A model generated the notes under the pieces. It did not search any database, was not told the DNA's origin, and was given only the letters and a program-made list of their open reading frames with translations. This document shows positions 18,196 through 27,457 of a DNA stretch of 64,000 nucleotides, in pieces. The DNA is from Ferruginibacter sp. (GTDB lineage: Bacteria; Bacteroidota; Bacteroidia; Chitinophagales; Chitinophagaceae), in assembly GCA_028288705.1 (NCBI GenBank), contig JAQBNH010000007.1, positions 558,001 to 622,000 on the forward strand, given 5' to 3'. Both the position numbers and the translations under genes were made by a program. The number at the start of each line of letters is the position of its first letter. The stretch's first letter is position 1.

Positions 18196-19638
18196 ATGTT
18201 CAATAAGCGCACGAAAATAAAGGCATTGCTCAGTTCTGAGCAGACTGATTATGAGGCAACCGTGATGGGATGGGTCCGTACTTTTAGAAATAACCAGTTT
18301 ATTGCCCTGAATGATGGCAGCACAAATTCCAACCTTCAGGTTGTGGCAACGCTCGGTGACCTTGATGAAGCTATTTTAAAAAGAATCACAACCGGCGCCT
18401 GTATTAAAGCAGTTGGGCAGGTGATTCCTTCTCTTGGAAAAGGTCAGAAGGTAGAACTAAAAGCTAGTTCTATAGAAATCCTGGGTGACAGTGATGCAGA
18501 AAAATTTCCATTACAGCCTAAAAAACATAGCCTCGAATTTTTAAGGGAGATCGCCCACCTGCGTTTCCGGACGAATACATTTGGTGCTGTTTTTCGCGTG
18601 CGTCATTCCCTGGCTTTCGCGATACACGAATTTTTCAATAAGCGCGGTTTCCTCTACCTGCATACGCCGATCATTACGGCTAGCGACGCAGAAGGTGCGG
18701 GCGAAATGTTTAAAGTAACCACGTTGCCGCTGGACGGAACTGCTCCTAAAAATGACAATGGTTCGATCAATTTTAAAGATGACTTTTTTGGTCGCAGTAC
18801 CAATCTTACCGTAAGCGGGCAGCTGGAAGGTGAATTGGCAGCCATGGCATTTTCTGATATCTATACTTTCGGACCCACTTTTCGTGCAGAGAATAGCAAT
18901 ACCGCGCGTCATCTTGCAGAGTTCTGGATGATCGAACCCGAAGTGGCGTTCGCAGACCTGGAAGACAACATGGACCTTGCGGAAGATTTTATTAAATATA
19001 TCATCGCGTACGCGCTGGAGCATAACAGGGAAGACCTTGAATTTTTAGCACAACGCCTGGAAGAAGAGGAGAAACAAAAACCGCAAAACGAAAGAGCAGA
19101 GATGGGCCTGATGGAGAAACTGGATTTCGTGGTGAACAACAATTTTGAGCGCGTAACTTATACCGAAGCCATCGAAATTTTAAAAGAGAGCAACCACAAT
19201 AAGAAAAAGAAATTTCAATACCTGGTGGAAGGCTGGGGTATCGATCTGCAAAGCGAACACGAGCGTTACCTGGTAGAAAAGCATTTTAAGAAACCCGTGA
19301 TCCTGACAAACTATCCAAAGGAGATCAAAGCATTTTATATGCGCCAGAATGACGATGGCAAAACTGTTGCTGCTATGGATATTCTCGCACCCGGGATCGG
19401 AGAGATCGTGGGCGGTTCGCAAAGAGAAGAGCGGTTGGATAAACTAACACAACGCATGGAAGAAATGCATATCCCTGCCGAAGAACTGGACTGGTACCTG
19501 GATACCCGCCGCTTCGGTGCCTGCCCGCACGCCGGGTTCGGCCTTGGGTTTGAGCGCCTGGTTTTATTTGTTACAGGTATGACGAATATCCGCGACGTAA
19601 TCCCTTTCCCGCGCTTTCCAAAAAGTGCCTCATTTTAA
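18196..19638 (+). CDS. asnS: asparaginyl-tRNA synthetase
   Basis: 480 residues, normal length. It charges tRNA-Asn with asparagine in the cytoplasm. An N-terminal OB-fold anticodon-binding domain (about 15-100; [18 protein letters not shown]) is followed by the class II catalytic core. Motif 2 region: [25 protein letters not shown], seen here in parts FRAENSN and [11 protein letters not shown]; motif 3: [15 protein letters not shown]. The [11 protein letters not shown] wording is typical of AsnRS rather than AspRS. ATG 18196 lies at the expected distance from the promoter. A terminator follows. Confidence 0.97.
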   Translation: MFNKRTKIKALLSSEQTDYEATVMGWVRTFRNNQFIALNDGSTNSNLQVVATLGDLDEAILKRITTGACIKAVGQVIPSLGKGQKVELKASSIEILGDSDAEKFPLQPKKHSLEFLREIAHLRFRTNTFGAVFRVRHSLAFAIHEFFNKRGFLYLHTPIITASDAEGAGEMFKVTTLPLDGTAPKNDNGSINFKDDFFGRSTNLTVSGQLEGELAAMAFSDIYTFGPTFRAENSNTARHLAEFWMIEPEVAFADLEDNMDLAEDFIKYIIAYALEHNREDLEFLAQRLEEEEKQKPQNERAEMGLMEKLDFVVNNNFERVTYTEAIEILKESNHNKKKKFQYLVEGWGIDLQSEHERYLVEKHFKKPVILTNYPKEIKAFYMRQNDDGKTVAAMDILAPGIGEIVGGSQREERLDKLTQRMEEMHIPAEELDWYLDTRRFGACPHAGFGLGFERLVLFVTGMTNIRDVIPFPRFPKSASF

Positions 19639-19656
19639 GATGCAGCTAATTATTTT

Positions 19657-19683
19657 AAAACCGCGGCTTGCTGCGGTTTTTTT
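19657..19683 (+). terminator. intrinsic terminator of asnS
   Basis: 8-bp stem AAAACCGC / GCGGTTTT with an 8-base loop and seven T residues in all, 18 bases past the asnS stop. Confidence 0.88.
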
Positions 19684-19709
19684 ATGCTAACAACTTATCT
19701 GTACTTTTA
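19679..19709 (+). promoter_or_regulatory. candidate promoter of corA, overlapping the asnS terminator
   Basis: TTTT (19679-19682), 19 bases, TACTTTTA (19702-19709); each box differs by one base from TTTG / TAnnTTTG. The position makes ATG 19726, not 19684, the likely corA start. Confidence 0.45.
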
Positions 19710-19725
19710 TTCCCAAGCCCAGCAT

Positions 19726-20817
19726 ATGAAGAAGCGTAACTACATCGATTATATTCTCAATCCATTCGAATTACTCAGTACAAAAAAAGTATTGCATGTA
19801 AATCCTACGGTACCGGCCAATCGTGTTGAGCCGGAAAGATCAAAGATCTGCCTCAATGAATATAGTCCGTATGGCGTTTTCACAAAAGAACTGAATTCGG
19901 TTGACGAATGTTTTTCTTACCTGCATTCACCGGGCATCACCTGGATCAATATTGACGGGTTGCGAAAGCAGGATGTAGAAACGATCGGGTTACATTATGG
20001 TATTCATCAGTTAATCACAGAAGATATTTTAAGTGTTGGTCAGCGGCCAAAAATGGATGATATCAACGGGTTACTATTTTGTATGCTCAACATGCTTTAT
20101 TTCAATGAACAAACCTTTTCTGTAGAAACAGAGCAGGTGAGTATTGTACTTGGGAAAAATTTCGTGATCAGTTTCCAGGAAGATGCCACGCGCGACGTGT
20201 TTGATCCGCTACGCGATAAATTAAAATTTGCTGCCAGTAAAGTGCGGCAAAATGGCGCGGACTTTTTATTTTATTCGCTGATCGATCTCATCGTTGATAA
20301 ATATTTTGTGGTGATGGAAAAGCTGGGTGAAAAAATTGAAGAACTGGAAGAAGATATCATCAGAAATGCCAATACCCGGAGCCTCGGAAAAATAAATATG
20401 TTGCGAAAAGAGATGATCCTCTTAAAACGTAGTGTAGCACCGGTTCGTGAGTTGGTGAATGGAATTTTAAGAAGTGAAAGTGAGCTGATAGAAGAACGAA
20501 CCGAAAAATATTTCAAGGATGTGTACGATCATATTGTGCAGGCGAATGATCTTGCGGAGAACTATCGCGATATGATGATGAACCTGCAGGATCTTTACCT
20601 CAACAACAGTAATTTAAAACTGAATGAAGTGATGAAGGTAATGGCCATTGTTACCTGCCTGCTTGCACCCGCGACGGTGATCGGCGGAATATTCGGGATG
20701 AACTTCGATCGTATCCCGTTATTGCATAATCAATGGGGATTTTTTATTTCTGTGGCCCTGATGTTACTGATACCTGTGGGAATGATCATCAACTTTAAAA
20801 AGCGGGGCTGGTTTTAA
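19726..20817 (+). CDS. corA: CorA-type magnesium/cobalt channel
   Basis: 363 residues from ATG 19726 (KKRNYIDYILNPFEL). The frame can be extended to 19684, but that start sits in the asnS terminator. A large cytoplasmic N-terminal domain with a long charged helix (about 190-300; EKIEELEEDIIRNANTR) leads to two C-terminal membrane helices. The signature GMN is present (IFGMNFDRIP, near 328) at the end of TM1, and the protein ends in the basic KKRGWF tail after TM2. It forms a pentameric Mg2+ channel in the inner membrane. It abuts the convergent DUF2480 gene with no gap. Confidence 0.95.
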   Translation: MKKRNYIDYILNPFELLSTKKVLHVNPTVPANRVEPERSKICLNEYSPYGVFTKELNSVDECFSYLHSPGITWINIDGLRKQDVETIGLHYGIHQLITEDILSVGQRPKMDDINGLLFCMLNMLYFNEQTFSVETEQVSIVLGKNFVISFQEDATRDVFDPLRDKLKFAASKVRQNGADFLFYSLIDLIVDKYFVVMEKLGEKIEELEEDIIRNANTRSLGKINMLRKEMILLKRSVAPVRELVNGILRSESELIEERTEKYFKDVYDHIVQANDLAENYRDMMMNLQDLYLNNSNLKLNEVMKVMAIVTCLLAPATVIGGIFGMNFDRIPLLHNQWGFFISVALMLLIPVGMIINFKKRGWF

Positions 20818-21333
20818 TCAGCGCTGCATCGGCTTTTTAAATACCGGCACGGTACTGCAGGGCTCGCCATACATAATGCTTTTTACGACCGGTCGCAGGT
20901 GCTTGGTAATTTCAATATATGCAGATTCCGGTATCGGCAATTCTCCACAACCTTTTACTACAACCCGCTGATCAGCATATTGCATTGTATCAATTGCTGA
21001 AATGTTTTTTTGTAAGATAATCGCGGCCACAGCTTCTTCACTGGCGAAGATGATATCCTTTGCCACCGGCTGTAAAACACTTGCGGCCAGCATATAGGCC
21101 CACATCGGGATCACGGCATCAGCAGAACAAGTCAGTGCCACATATTTATTTTCATAGGCAGAAAGATCGAGTGCTTTAAGTGCTTCCCGAAAATCTTTTT
21201 CTTTTAAGATGAGCCCCATGAAAAGATAATCCTTCATATCAAACACTGCGATCGCATCTTTCGGATAAAAATTTTCAAGATCAATCGTTACAATTCCGCT
21301 CTCCGCTACTTTATTTACAAAGGTTTCACTCAT
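20818..21333 (-). CDS. DUF2480 family protein
   Basis: 171 residues from ATG 21333 (MSETFVNKVAESGIVTIDLENF). The longer frame adds 12 residues through the promoter region and is rejected. It is a soluble alpha/beta protein with a C-terminal portion containing VVVKGCGELPIPESAY and Cys residues. DUF2480 is a Bacteroidota family without a known function. The gene lies downstream of ppiD in the same direction but is separated from it by a strong terminator, so it is probably transcribed from its own promoter. Confidence 0.85.
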   Translation of the reverse strand: MSETFVNKVAESGIVTIDLENFYPKDAIAVFDMKDYLFMGLILKEKDFREALKALDLSAYENKYVALTCSADAVIPMWAYMLAASVLQPVAKDIIFASEEAVAAIILQKNISAIDTMQYADQRVVVKGCGELPIPESAYIEITKHLRPVVKSIMYGEPCSTVPVFKKPMQR

Positions 21334-21338
21334 GGCTA

Positions 21339-21346
21339 CAAATTTA
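21339..21346 (-). promoter_or_regulatory. candidate -7 element of the DUF2480 gene, close to the start codon
   Basis: On the minus strand TAAATTTG, an exact TAnnTTTG box ending 5 bases before the ATG, which would give an almost leaderless mRNA. GTTG lies 17 bases upstream of it, inside the ppiD terminator. Confidence 0.4.
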
Positions 21347-21350
21347 AAAC

Positions 21351-21380
21351 AAAAAAGCCGGCCCAACATGTGGACCGGCT
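21351..21380 (-). terminator. intrinsic terminator of ppiD
   Basis: Minus-strand 9-bp stem AGCCGGTCC / GGGCCGGCT (one G-U pair), 7-base loop, then a run of T residues, 27 bases past the ppiD stop. Confidence 0.88.
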
Positions 21381-21406
21381 GATATCGTTATCGTTTAACG
21401 GAATTT

Positions 21407-23536
21407 TTAAAATATCTCGCTGCGCTTATCCTTGATCGTCGCCTGCTTTTTCAAACCTTCGTACCAGTTTCCAAACTGGCTGCGTAAACTGTTCAGCCTG
21501 TTGGCAGCCTGCTCGGCCATCATTTGAGGTGAATCAGCTGGTTTGTTTTGAATGCTCAGCACTTTAATGATATAAACTGCGTTGGTGCCTTCAAACGCCG
21601 GTGAAGGTTTTGCCTGGTAATCTTTGTTGAAAGATGCACCGATCAGTTTATGCTCCATACCCAAACCGTTCACCACCTGGCTGTTCATCGTTAAAGATGA
21701 ATCTGCGCCGATCTGCTGAATGGTTTTGCCGTAAGCTGCAGCTGCAGATTCCAGCGTTGGAGAAGCACCAAGTTTTGTTTTGATCATTGCCGCTTTCTTT
21801 TGTTTGCGGATAATCACTTCAGCACCGCTTCTTGCAGTAGCGGCATCCTGAACGCCTTCTTTTTCAATTTTGTCAACAGTAGCTACTACAAATTGATCAC
21901 CGATAGAGAATGGCTCACTCACATCACCGAGTTTTGCATCGAAAGCCCATTTTACCAAAGGCCTTGCATCCTGTAAACCACCAATACTAAAATCATTTTC
22001 TTTGATCAGCGTTGGAACCTGTGTCATACTCACACCGTTTTTCTGTGCATAAGCAGCAAGTGCTTTCGCATCTTTTTCACCTGCAGCTTTCGTGGCCTGC
22101 AAGCTCGCGTTATTAATAGTTGCATCACTGGCTGTAATTTCTTTACCGAGGAAAGCAATTTTATAGGCGGGGTTGAAATTCGTTTGAGCAATGATATCAA
22201 TTACATGATATCCGAATTGTGTTTTTACCACTTCTTTAGAACCAACAGGTTTGTTGAATGTAAAATCGTTGAATTCAGGAACCATTTGTCCGAAGCCAAA
22301 AGTTCCGAGATCCCCACCTTTGTCTTTGCTGCCGTCAGAAGAATACTTTGCAGCCAGTGCGGCAAAATCAGCACCGCCTTTCACAGCCACCAGAATACTG
22401 TCTGCTAATTTTTTTGCAGATGAATCATCACGAACCTGCTGACGTGTTTGCGGGTCCATTGTACCAATCAATATATGACGGGCTTTAACGCTATCCGGTA
22501 AAGATTTTGAACCTAGCACTTTTGCAAGAACGAAACTTCCCTGGTCTGCATAAGGACCGTAAACCACACCTTGTGGTTGTTTCAAAATGGTATCTAAAAC
22601 GGAAGAGGTGATTTTTGATTTTGGTTTGTAAGTATCGTCGAACTCAATGGTAGAACTGTTGCGACCGATAAAAGCCTTTGCATTTGTATCAGCGACAAAT
22701 GACGCTTTCAATTGATTCAGTGCTTCACGAACGCGGCTGCTGTCCTGTGCATTTGGCAACTGGCTAAAGGCTACATAAGAAATACGACGGCCGTCTTCCT
22801 GTTTAAACAGTTCTTTATTTTTTTGAACATAGGCATTTACATCTGCATCAGTAACTGTAACGGCACTGTCAGAAATATCACTGTAAGGAATAGCTACATA
22901 AGCGATCGTTGCAAATGCTTTTGTTTCTGCCGTTTCTTTTTCCTGCATCCATGTTGGATAATAAGCTGCAGCTGAAATAAGGCCGCTATATTTAGAAACG
23001 ATACTGGAAAGTTTCAATGGCTCGATGATTTGTGCATCTACTGCATCACGTTGCTCACCTTTGAACTTTTTAATATTTACCAACGCTTCCTGTGCTTTAG
23101 CCATGTCGAGTCTGCCTGTTGCAGGATCAACCATTCCCTGCTCCTGTAAAAAAGGATTGCTCGGATCGTTGCTTAATAATATAGCAGATAATTCTTTCGA
23201 ATTAAAATTGATGCCCAGCTTTTCTGCTTCAGCAAAAAATATTCTTTCTGCTACCAGCTGATTCCACATTTGTTCACGAAGCTGGTTGCTGCGTGTGCCG
23301 GACGGGCGCTGACCGGAACGTTGTTCTTCCTGGTCTTCCACTTGCTTCACTCTTTTATTAAATTCAGCAAGTTCAATCGGGTCGCCATTAACTTTACCAA
23401 CTTTTGTTGACATCGAGCGAAATGGATTGCTGTTACCTTGCTTCGCATCCATTAAAATAAAACCGATAAGACTAAGAGCGATCACAGCAATTACGATGGC
23501 TGCGCCCTTATCACGAATACTTTGAATAATTTGCAT
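21407..23536 (-). CDS. PpiD-type membrane-anchored peptidyl-prolyl isomerase/foldase
   Basis: 709 residues. One N-terminal membrane anchor (residues 13-29, AIVIAVIALSLIGFILM) precedes a periplasmic SurA_N-like helical domain (about 35-250). A parvulin-type PPIase domain (about 345-455) follows with ARHILIG, KYSSDGS, GGDLGTFGFGQMVPEFNDF and GYHVI. The helical C-terminus includes EPFSIGDQFVVATV, a second, degenerate PPIase-like segment. The architecture matches PpiD, which assists folding of envelope proteins leaving the Sec translocon. It has a near-consensus promoter and a strong terminator, so it is monocistronic. Confidence 0.93.
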   Translation of the reverse strand: MQIIQSIRDKGAAIVIAVIALSLIGFILMDAKQGNSNPFRSMSTKVGKVNGDPIELAEFNKRVKQVEDQEEQRSGQRPSGTRSNQLREQMWNQLVAERIFFAEAEKLGINFNSKELSAILLSNDPSNPFLQEQGMVDPATGRLDMAKAQEALVNIKKFKGEQRDAVDAQIIEPLKLSSIVSKYSGLISAAAYYPTWMQEKETAETKAFATIAYVAIPYSDISDSAVTVTDADVNAYVQKNKELFKQEDGRRISYVAFSQLPNAQDSSRVREALNQLKASFVADTNAKAFIGRNSSTIEFDDTYKPKSKITSSVLDTILKQPQGVVYGPYADQGSFVLAKVLGSKSLPDSVKARHILIGTMDPQTRQQVRDDSSAKKLADSILVAVKGGADFAALAAKYSSDGSKDKGGDLGTFGFGQMVPEFNDFTFNKPVGSKEVVKTQFGYHVIDIIAQTNFNPAYKIAFLGKEITASDATINNASLQATKAAGEKDAKALAAYAQKNGVSMTQVPTLIKENDFSIGGLQDARPLVKWAFDAKLGDVSEPFSIGDQFVVATVDKIEKEGVQDAATARSGAEVIIRKQKKAAMIKTKLGASPTLESAAAAYGKTIQQIGADSSLTMNSQVVNGLGMEHKLIGASFNKDYQAKPSPAFEGTNAVYIIKVLSIQNKPADSPQMMAEQAANRLNSLRSQFGNWYEGLKKQATIKDKRSEIF

Positions 23537-23558
23537 TTGCTGATTTAATTTTGGAGGG

Positions 23559-23589
23559 CAAAAATAGGGTAAAAAAGGATATCAACAAA
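23559..23589 (-). promoter_or_regulatory. promoter of ppiD
   Basis: On the minus strand TTTG (23586-23589), exactly 19 bases, then TATTTTTG (23559-23566). Both boxes match the Bacteroidota consensus. A DnaA-box-like 9-mer lies 2 bases upstream of the -33 box (23591-23599). Confidence 0.75.
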
Positions 23590-24093
23590 TTGTGGAAAAC
23601 CCATTCAAATCCTGATGGCTCTTTGATTTCAGCAAGTGAACATCCCGCGAAGCGGGCCGGCCGGTTTTTTTCGCAGATGGGTTTATCAACAGGCATTGTT
23701 AAAAAGCCGGTTTACCTGTTGATAAAGGTACAATTAAGGTTTCCGGGCTGGTGATAATTGGATGGTAAATGGAGCCGATATGAATTTTGGACCGGGGCGA
23801 TGTTGGTTATGGTCATTTTATGCCGGCTCTTTCAACAGGAAAATTTTAAAAATGCGCAGGAATGTTTTCCCCGCTCTTTTTTATGAACAGTTGTTAACGG
23901 GTACAGGGGGAAACTGGAAAATGCTTAGGCAGCGTGCAGTTATTAGTAATTACATTAATGTTAATAGCCTGTGGATGAGAGTGGGTAAACTAAAATTTTT
24001 AACTTTACAATAGTTGCTCAAAAATAGCTTTCCACAAATCCACAGCCCTAATAGTAATAAGGCTTATATAAATAAATAGTATTAATACATATT
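23575..24093. other. oriC: candidate chromosomal replication origin (DnaA-box-like cluster)
   Basis: The ppiD-nadA gap is about 557 bases with no credible gene; frames of 67 and 83 codons in it have no recognisable features. Several 9-mers are one mismatch from TTATCCACA: TTTTCCACA (23591-23599, minus), TTATCAACA (23683-23691, plus, and 23717-23725, minus) and TCATCCACA (23970-23978, minus). Two-mismatch copies occur at 23578, 24028 and 24036. AT-rich tracts at about 23940-23965 and 24050-24093 could unwind. A CCCGC-GAA-GCGGG hairpin followed by a T tract lies at 23644-23671. No exact consensus box is present, so this is inference, supported by parS sites 4.8 kb away. Confidence 0.45.
23682..23726. 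repeat. 12-bp perfect inverted repeat containing two DnaA-like boxes
   Basis: TTTATCAACAGG (23682-23693) and its reverse complement CCTGTTGATAAA (23715-23726), separated by 21 bases; the centres are 33 bases apart, about three helical turns. Each arm holds TTATCAACA. Confidence 0.85.
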
Positions 24094-25104
24094 ATGGCAG
24101 ATATACACAATGAAAATTTTGAATCATTACTGAAGCAAAAAGGCTTTCTCGATATTGAGTTGGATCCAACGATAGATTTGTTTGCGGAAATTGAAAAACT
24201 GAAAAAAGAAAAAAATGCCATCGTCCTGGCGCATTATTACCAGGAGCCGGATATCCAGGACGTAGCGGATTATATTGGCGATAGCCTGGGCCTTTCGCAA
24301 AAAGCACAAAGCACCGACGCCGACATTATTGTTTTTGCCGGAGTCCATTTTATGGCGGAAACTGCGAAGATCCTTAATCCGGAAAAAAAAGTTTTACTGC
24401 CCGACCTGAATGCCGGTTGTTCCCTGAGTGATTCTGCCCCGCCTGCATTATTCAAGGCTTTTAAGGATAAACACCCAGACCACCTCGTGATCACCTATAT
24501 TAACTGCAGTGCTGGTATGAAAGCGTTAAGCGATATTATTTGTACGAGCAGTAATGCCCGGCAAATCGTAGAGAGCCTGCCTGCAGATCAGCCGATCATT
24601 TTCGCTCCTGACAAAAACCTCGGTGCCTTTATCAATAAGAAAACCGGGCGAAATATGCTGCTTTGGAACGGCGCCTGTATGGTGCATGAAATCTTCAGCC
24701 TGGAAAAAATAACCAAACTGAAGATTCGTCATCCTAAAGCCAAAGTGATTGCTCACCCCGAATGCGAAGAAGCAGTACTGTCTGTTGCAGACTATGTAGG
24801 GAGTACTACCGGACTTTTGAAATATTCGCAGGAGGACAGTGCGCAGGAATTTATCGTGGCAACAGAGGCCGGTATATTGCACCAGATGCAAAAGAACAGT
24901 CCGGGTAAAACTTTTATTCCTGCTCCTCCGAACAATGCCTGTGCCTGTAACGATTGCCCGTATATGAAATTAAATACATTAGAAAAATTGTATCTCTGTA
25001 TGAAATATGAATTGCCGGAGATAACAATGGATGAAGCGATTCGCGTCGCTGCAAAAAAACCAATTGAAAGGATGCTGGAGATCAGCGCCAGATACGGACT
25101 ATAG
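24094..25104 (+). CDS. nadA: quinolinate synthase
   Basis: 336 residues, normal length. It condenses iminoaspartate with dihydroxyacetone phosphate to quinolinate, the first committed block of de novo NAD synthesis, using a [4Fe-4S] cluster. [19 protein letters not shown] opens the first of three similar domains and is seen as [10 protein letters not shown] and YIGDSLGLS. Cluster cysteines lie in [15 protein letters not shown] and ACNDCPYM. No nadB or nadC is adjacent, but nadD is 2.3 kb downstream. TAACTTTA (24000-24007) is a weak -7 candidate. The gene borders the proposed origin. Confidence 0.97.
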   Translation: MADIHNENFESLLKQKGFLDIELDPTIDLFAEIEKLKKEKNAIVLAHYYQEPDIQDVADYIGDSLGLSQKAQSTDADIIVFAGVHFMAETAKILNPEKKVLLPDLNAGCSLSDSAPPALFKAFKDKHPDHLVITYINCSAGMKALSDIICTSSNARQIVESLPADQPIIFAPDKNLGAFINKKTGRNMLLWNGACMVHEIFSLEKITKLKIRHPKAKVIAHPECEEAVLSVADYVGSTTGLLKYSQEDSAQEFIVATEAGILHQMQKNSPGKTFIPAPPNNACACNDCPYMKLNTLEKLYLCMKYELPEITMDEAIRVAAKKPIERMLEISARYGL

Positions 25105-25155
25105 CCGAGGTAGTTCTTGCTTTTGTCATCCCGATAAAATATTGCGGTTATTGCT

Positions 25156-25163
25156 TAATTTTG
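25156..25163 (+). promoter_or_regulatory. candidate -7 element of the 2OG-Fe(II) oxygenase gene
   Basis: TAATTTTG matches TAnnTTTG exactly, 50 bases before the ATG. No TTTG is found at the expected distance upstream. Confidence 0.45.
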
Positions 25164-25213
25164 TCAGCCCAAAAAATGAGGGAACATTCTGTATAACTTT
25201 TTAAACTAATAAT

Positions 25214-26155
25214 ATGGCGATACCAACAGTAGACCTTGCAGATTTTTTAAGTGGGGATGAAGAAAAGAAAAAGCAATTTGTTCAGGCGCTGGGCAAAGCT
25301 TATGAAGAAGTGGGCTTTGTTGGTGTGAAAAATCACGGCCTTACGGATGAGCTGATTGAGGATTTATATAAATATGTACAACAGTTTTTCTCTCTGCCAC
25401 TGGATCAGAAGAAAAAATATGAAATTCCGGAACTGGCCGGCCAGCGGGGTTATACGAGTTTTGGAAAGGAGCACGCCAAAGGCAGTGAAGCTCCGGACCT
25501 GAAAGAATTTTACCAGTATGGCCAGGTTCCGCGGGATAATTATAAAGAAGAAGAATATCCGGCGAATGTTGAAGTAAAGGAGATCCCTGAGTTTAACCCA
25601 ACGTTTGAAAATGCCTACCGTTCGTTTGAAAAATCCGGAACAGCATTATTGAGCGCAATTGCATTATACCTTGGATTAGATGAAAATTATTTTGATCAAT
25701 ATGTGTATAACGGCAATTCTATATTGCGCGCGATCCATTATCCGCCAATCACAGAAGAGCCCAAAAGTGCTATCCGCGCTGAGCAACATGAAGATATTAA
25801 CCTGATTACTTTATTGATCGGTGCTTCTGCTGATGGCCTGGAAATATTAACCAAACAAGGTGAATGGGTGCCGGTAACTTCTTTACCGGAACAAATTGTA
25901 GTAAATGTTGGCGATATGCTGCAACGGTTTACAAACAACCGGTTAAGAAGTACAACGCATCGCGTGGTAAATCCAAAAAGAGAAGTGTGGCATACCAGCC
26001 GTTTTTCTATCCCGTTCTTTTTACATCCAAAAAGCAGCATGAGCCTGGAATGCCTTGATTCATGTATAGATGATAAACATCCAAAGGCGTACGAAGACAC
26101 CACTGCGGGAGCATACCTCGATGAGCGCCTGCGCGAAATTGGATTGAAAAATTAA
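25214..26155 (+). CDS. 2-oxoglutarate/Fe(II)-dependent oxygenase, isopenicillin N synthase-like
   Basis: 313 residues, cytoplasmic. The DIOX_N domain (about 1-110) is followed by the double-stranded beta-helix core. The iron ligands are H and D of QHEDINLITLL (about 193-195) and H of STTHRVVNP (about 250); R and S of RFSIPFF (about 264) would bind the 2-oxoglutarate carboxylate. The family includes plant flavonoid and bacterial oxygenases. There is no NRPS or beta-lactam gene nearby, so isopenicillin synthesis is unlikely. The substrate is unknown. Monocistronic by its flanking signals. Confidence 0.92.
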   Translation: MAIPTVDLADFLSGDEEKKKQFVQALGKAYEEVGFVGVKNHGLTDELIEDLYKYVQQFFSLPLDQKKKYEIPELAGQRGYTSFGKEHAKGSEAPDLKEFYQYGQVPRDNYKEEEYPANVEVKEIPEFNPTFENAYRSFEKSGTALLSAIALYLGLDENYFDQYVYNGNSILRAIHYPPITEEPKSAIRAEQHEDINLITLLIGASADGLEILTKQGEWVPVTSLPEQIVVNVGDMLQRFTNNRLRSTTHRVVNPKREVWHTSRFSIPFFLHPKSSMSLECLDSCIDDKHPKAYEDTTAGAYLDERLREIGLKN

Positions 26156-26168
26156 TTGTATTTTATAG

Positions 26169-26194
26169 AGCCATTCCGAAAAGAGTGGCTTTAT
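26169..26194 (+). terminator. candidate terminator after the 2OG oxygenase gene
   Basis: 8-bp stem AGCCATTC / GAGTGGCT (one T-G pair), loop CGAAAA, then a short TTATT tail. The weak T tract makes it moderate. Confidence 0.6.
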
Positions 26195-26206
26195 TGATTA
26201 TACGCA

Positions 26207-27457
26207 TTGAGAATATTCAGACATATCCCCTTTTTACAAACTGTTTTCCTTTACAGCATTACTGCCTTTGGTGGTCCGCAAGGTCATTTGGGTATGATGT
26301 TGAAAACGTTCGTGAATAAACGGCGTTATGTAACTGAAGAAGAATTGGTAGAATATAATTCGTTTTGCCAGATGCTTCCCGGCGCGTCGAGTACGCAAAC
26401 GATCACTTTGATTGGTTATAAAAGGGGAGGTGTTTCGTTGGCAGTGCTCACACTTATCATCTGGATTTTGCCGGCCTGTATCCTGATGGGTGCCTTGTCG
26501 TTTTTACTCAGCATTTATCCCGACCGGAATCTCACTGCAGGGCTATTCAAATTTGTTCAGCCGATGGCGATTGGCTTTTTAATTTATGCCGCCATTAAAG
26601 CTTTTTCTATTTCCGTTAAAAACCTGATCACCCAGATCGTGATGTTGCTGTCCATGGTCGTTACATTTTTTCTGTTTAAAGCGCCATGGGTTTTTCCACT
26701 GCTGATCATCACCGGGGGAATCGTAACGAATTTCAGTAACAAGCGTATTTTAAAAAAGGAAGACATCCGGCCCCGCCAGGTGCGCTGGACAAATATCTGG
26801 TTGTTCCTGGTGATTTTTTTAATCGCGGGGTTGATGAGTGAAACTGCCCGTAAACAAAATTGGCCGGAACGGAAAGCGTTTAATTTGTTTGAGAATTTTT
26901 ATCGGTTTGGAAGTTTTGTTTTTGGCGGTGGAGATGTTTTGTTGCCGATGCTTCTGGATCAGTACGTCGCCAGGCCGCAGGCTCCGCGCGTAATTGAAAA
27001 AAATCCAAATGCGATCAAGGTGGAAAGAAGTGATTTACTTACCGGTTTCGGAATGGTTCGTGCCATCCCCGGTCCTGTATTTTCTGTTGCCAGTTTCACA
27101 GGAGGTATGGTGATGAAAGACCGTGGATACAAAATGCAACTGCTTGGTTGTATTATCGGGACTGTCGCAATTTTTTTACCCAGCGCATTGTTGGTACTCT
27201 TTTTCTTCCCGGTGTGGCAATATCTTAAAAAGTACATTTTTATTTTGCGTGCTTTGGAAGGTATTAATGCGGTAGTGGTAGGAGTGATGTGGGCTGCGGC
27301 TTTATACCTTTTGAAAGGAATGGGTTTTCATGATGTGAACCTCAGCAGCGTTTTAAGTATGTGTATTATCGTGGCGACTTATCTTACACTCCGCTATGCG
27401 CGTATTCCGGCCCCCATAATTGTTGCCGGCTGTTTATTACTTGGCTGGATTTTCTAA
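26207..27457 (+). CDS. chrA: chromate transporter family protein (ChrA/CHR)
   Basis: 416 residues with about ten membrane helices in two homologous halves (about 1-190 and 215-416). Family motifs occur in both: [13 protein letters not shown] with [11 protein letters not shown] in the first, and [11 protein letters not shown] with [16 protein letters not shown] in the second. CHR proteins export chromate, often by proton exchange, though many homologues have no proven substrate. The start is a TTG (26207) because no ATG precedes the conserved [15 protein letters not shown]; that makes translation probably weak. The 3' end overlaps the convergent nadD by 21 bases. Confidence 0.92.
   Translation: MRIFRHIPFLQTVFLYSITAFGGPQGHLGMMLKTFVNKRRYVTEEELVEYNSFCQMLPGASSTQTITLIGYKRGGVSLAVLTLIIWILPACILMGALSFLLSIYPDRNLTAGLFKFVQPMAIGFLIYAAIKAFSISVKNLITQIVMLLSMVVTFFLFKAPWVFPLLIITGGIVTNFSNKRILKKEDIRPRQVRWTNIWLFLVIFLIAGLMSETARKQNWPERKAFNLFENFYRFGSFVFGGGDVLLPMLLDQYVARPQAPRVIEKNPNAIKVERSDLLTGFGMVRAIPGPVFSVASFTGGMVMKDRGYKMQLLGCIIGTVAIFLPSALLVLFFFPVWQYLKKYIFILRALEGINAVVVGVMWAAALYLLKGMGFHDVNLSSVLSMCIIVATYLTLRYARIPAPIIVAGCLLLGWIF

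Noticed and set aside
18541-19023. Minus-strand frame of 160 codons
   Set aside because: Lies entirely inside asnS on the opposite strand; a shadow.
23596-23620. Possible tRNA T-loop (TTCAAATCC) in the ppiD-nadA gap
   Set aside because: No acceptor, D or anticodon stem can be formed around it.
23551-24013. Open frames of 67 and 83 codons in the ppiD-nadA gap
   Set aside because: No signal peptide, motif or coding-like composition; they lie across DnaA-like boxes and a hairpin.
25214-26155. Beta-lactam biosynthesis role for the isopenicillin N synthase-like oxygenase
   Set aside because: No NRPS or related antibiotic genes are nearby; only the oxygenase fold is supported.
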